Shown here: one piece after another, positions 60,645 to 61,652 of the stretch
How the letters are laid out: each line of letters begins with the position of its first letter
How positions within the stretch are numbered: position 1 is the first letter of the stretch
Source of the DNA: JBIOWF01 sp044868295
GTDB taxonomy: Bacteria; Actinomycetota; Actinomycetes; Streptosporangiales; Streptosporangiaceae
Direction of reading: 5' to 3'
DNA length: 61,652 nt
Assembly: GCA_044868295.1 (NCBI GenBank)
Contig: JBIOWF010000171.1
Span: forward strand, 1 to 61,652
Notes under the pieces: model-generated
Seen by the model: only the letters and a program-made list of their open reading frames with translations
Database searches by the model: none
Told to the model about the DNA's origin: nothing
Made by a program: the position numbers and the translations under genes

Positions 60645-60658
60645 TGAACTATAGTTCA
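60645..60658. promoter_or_regulatory. Perfect 14-bp palindrome, likely pca operator
   Basis: TGAACTATAGTTCA lies midway between the double IclR gene and pcaI. IclR-type Pca regulators bind GTTCGATAATCGAAC-like dyads, which have the same GAAC/GTTC arms. Control of both promoters from this site is inferred. Confidence 0.65.
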
Positions 60659-60680
60659 CTCAGCGAACAAGTGGGGGGAC

Positions 60681-61556
60681 ATGGCAGAGATTCGGAGCCT
60701 GCGAGACGCGGTCGCGGAGCTCATTCACGACGGGGACACCGTCGCGATGGAGGGCTTCACGCATCTGATCCCGTTCGCCGTCGCGCACGAGATGATCCGC
60801 CAGGGCCTGTCGGACCTCACGCTCGTCCGCATGACCCCCGACGTGATCTACGACCAGCTGATCGGCATGGGAGTCGCCGGCAAGCTCGTCTTCTCCTGGG
60901 GCGGCAACCCCGGCGTCGGCTCGCTGCACCGGTTCCGCGACGCGGTGGAGAACGGCTGGCCGAAGCCGCTGGAGCTGGACGAGCACAGCCACGCGGGCAT
61001 GGCCAACCGCTATGTGGCCGGAGCGTCCCGCCTGCCGTTCGCCGTGCTCCGGGGCTACCGGGGCAGCGATCTGCCCAGGCGTTCCACCACCATCGCGACC
61101 GTGACCTGCCCGTTCACCGGCGAGGAGTTGGCGGCCGTGGCGGCGGTCAACCCGAACGTCACCGTCATCCACGCGCAGCAGGCCGACCTCGACGGCAACG
61201 TCCAGCTGTGGGGACTGGTGGGCGTGCAGAAAGAGGCCGCCCTCGCCGCGGACCGGGTGCTGGTGACGGTCGAGGAGATCGTCGAGAAGCTGGAGCCCCG
61301 GCCGGACGCGGTCGTGCTGCCCGCATGGGCGGTGCACGCCGTCGTCCACGTGCCGGGCGGCGCGCACCCTTCGTACGCCGCCGGGTACACCGTGCGGGAC
61401 AACGAGTTCTACCAGGCCTGGGACCCCATATCCCGGGACCGTGACACGTTCCTTGCCTGGATGCGCGAGCACGTCCTGGACGCCAAGACCGGAGCGGCGG
61501 AATCCGAGGACGCCGAGAACGCCGAGGACGCCGAGGAAGCGGGGGAGTTGTCGTGA
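60681..61556 (+). CDS. pcaI: 3-oxoadipate CoA-transferase, subunit A
   Basis: Class I CoA-transferase alpha subunit, 291 residues. LIHDGDTVAMEGFTHLIPFAVAHEMIRQG is the typical start, with LVFSWGGNPGVGSLHRFRDAVENG, TVIHAQQADLDGNVQLWG and AVHAVVHVPGGAHPSYA. With the B subunit it moves CoA from succinyl-CoA to 3-oxoadipate, the penultimate step of the beta-ketoadipate pathway. A glutaconate-type CoA-transferase is the alternative, but the IclR context favours Pca. A tail of Glu/Asp-Ala repeats (about 275-290) is unusual. The B subunit overlaps by GTGA. Confidence 0.85.
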   Translation: MAEIRSLRDAVAELIHDGDTVAMEGFTHLIPFAVAHEMIRQGLSDLTLVRMTPDVIYDQLIGMGVAGKLVFSWGGNPGVGSLHRFRDAVENGWPKPLELDEHSHAGMANRYVAGASRLPFAVLRGYRGSDLPRRSTTIATVTCPFTGEELAAVAAVNPNVTVIHAQQADLDGNVQLWGLVGVQKEAALAADRVLVTVEEIVEKLEPRPDAVVLPAWAVHAVVHVPGGAHPSYAAGYTVRDNEFYQAWDPISRDRDTFLAWMREHVLDAKTGAAESEDAENAEDAEEAGELS

Positions 61557-61652
61557 ACTGGTCGCCGGACGAGCTGATGACCGTCAACGCCGCTCGCGCG
61601 CTGGCCGGGTCACGCACCTGTTTCGTCGGCATCGGCCTGCCCAGCGCCGCCG
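61553..61652 (+). CDS. pcaJ: 3-oxoadipate CoA-transferase, subunit B (partial)
   Basis: Start of the beta subunit, cut by the window end. The GTG overlaps the pcaI stop (GTGA). The 33 visible residues, VNWSPDELMTVNAARAL then TCFVGIGLPSAA, match the opening of PcaJ-type subunits, which carry the catalytic Glu further on. Confidence 0.85.
   Translation, partial: MNWSPDELMTVNAARALAGSRTCFVGIGLPSAA

Overview
The window is very GC-rich, with dense operons, many 4-bp ATGA/GTGA start-stop overlaps and frequent GTG starts. This points to a filamentous actinomycete. A Streptosporangiales-type soil organism would fit, but that is inference and nothing here proves the genus. No rRNA, tRNA, CRISPR array or complete insertion sequence was seen.

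Region 1 (1-3450): the end of an MFS exporter, then gnd (6-phosphogluconate dehydrogenase), then a divergent NrtR-type NUDIX regulator with repeats before its start. The regulator is followed by a decayed chimeric gene derived from a PurA-like enzyme.

Region 2 (3454-17149): a muropeptide salvage island on the minus strand. In reading order it encodes a BadF-type amino-sugar kinase, NagZ, a MurR/RpiR regulator, a complete oligopeptide-type ABC importer (lipoprotein, two permeases, two ATPases), a tandem GNAT acetyltransferase, MurQ and an AmiE-like serine amidase. NagZ and the amidase lack signal peptides, so degradation is predicted to be cytoplasmic after uptake of intact muropeptides. A TnpB-type right-end scar splits the transporter genes. 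An IclR regulator and a truncated MarR gene mark the right edge.

Region 3 (17558-33343): a divergent catabolic island. Leftward: SDR, SnoaL-like protein, single-domain extradiol-type VOC protein, FAD aromatic hydroxylase and a ThDP enzyme. Rightward: a branched-chain-type ABC importer whose two ATPases are fused, SDR, IclR, FAH-family hydrolase, aromatic aldehyde dehydrogenase and a carotenoid/lignostilbene cleavage oxygenase. Two leaders share a pair of repeats spaced 21 bp apart, 18 bp before each start codon. The likely job is uptake and breakdown of a stilbene- or phenylpropanoid-like aromatic.

Region 4 (33344-43451): a worn accessory stretch. It holds a DUF397 fragment, an intact AAA/DUF234 ATPase, a secreted three-repeat ricin-type lectin, a second ATPase gene that has lost its P-loop domain, a catabolic operon (internally deleted HisD homologue, SDR, ABM, FAD monooxygenase, ACMSD-like amidohydrolase, cupin), and a GNAT/DUF1778 toxin-antitoxin pair.

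Region 5 (43579-61652): a second aromatic-type catabolic region. It has a BBE-like oxidoreductase, several SDRs, VOC proteins including a two-domain extradiol dioxygenase, a ribose-type ABC importer, two FAH-family hydrolases, divergent LysR paralogues, a sirtuin, and a fused double-IclR regulator divergent from pcaIJ. The palindrome ATGCCWGGCAT recurs here and is a candidate LysR operator. pcaIJ links this region to the beta-ketoadipate pathway.
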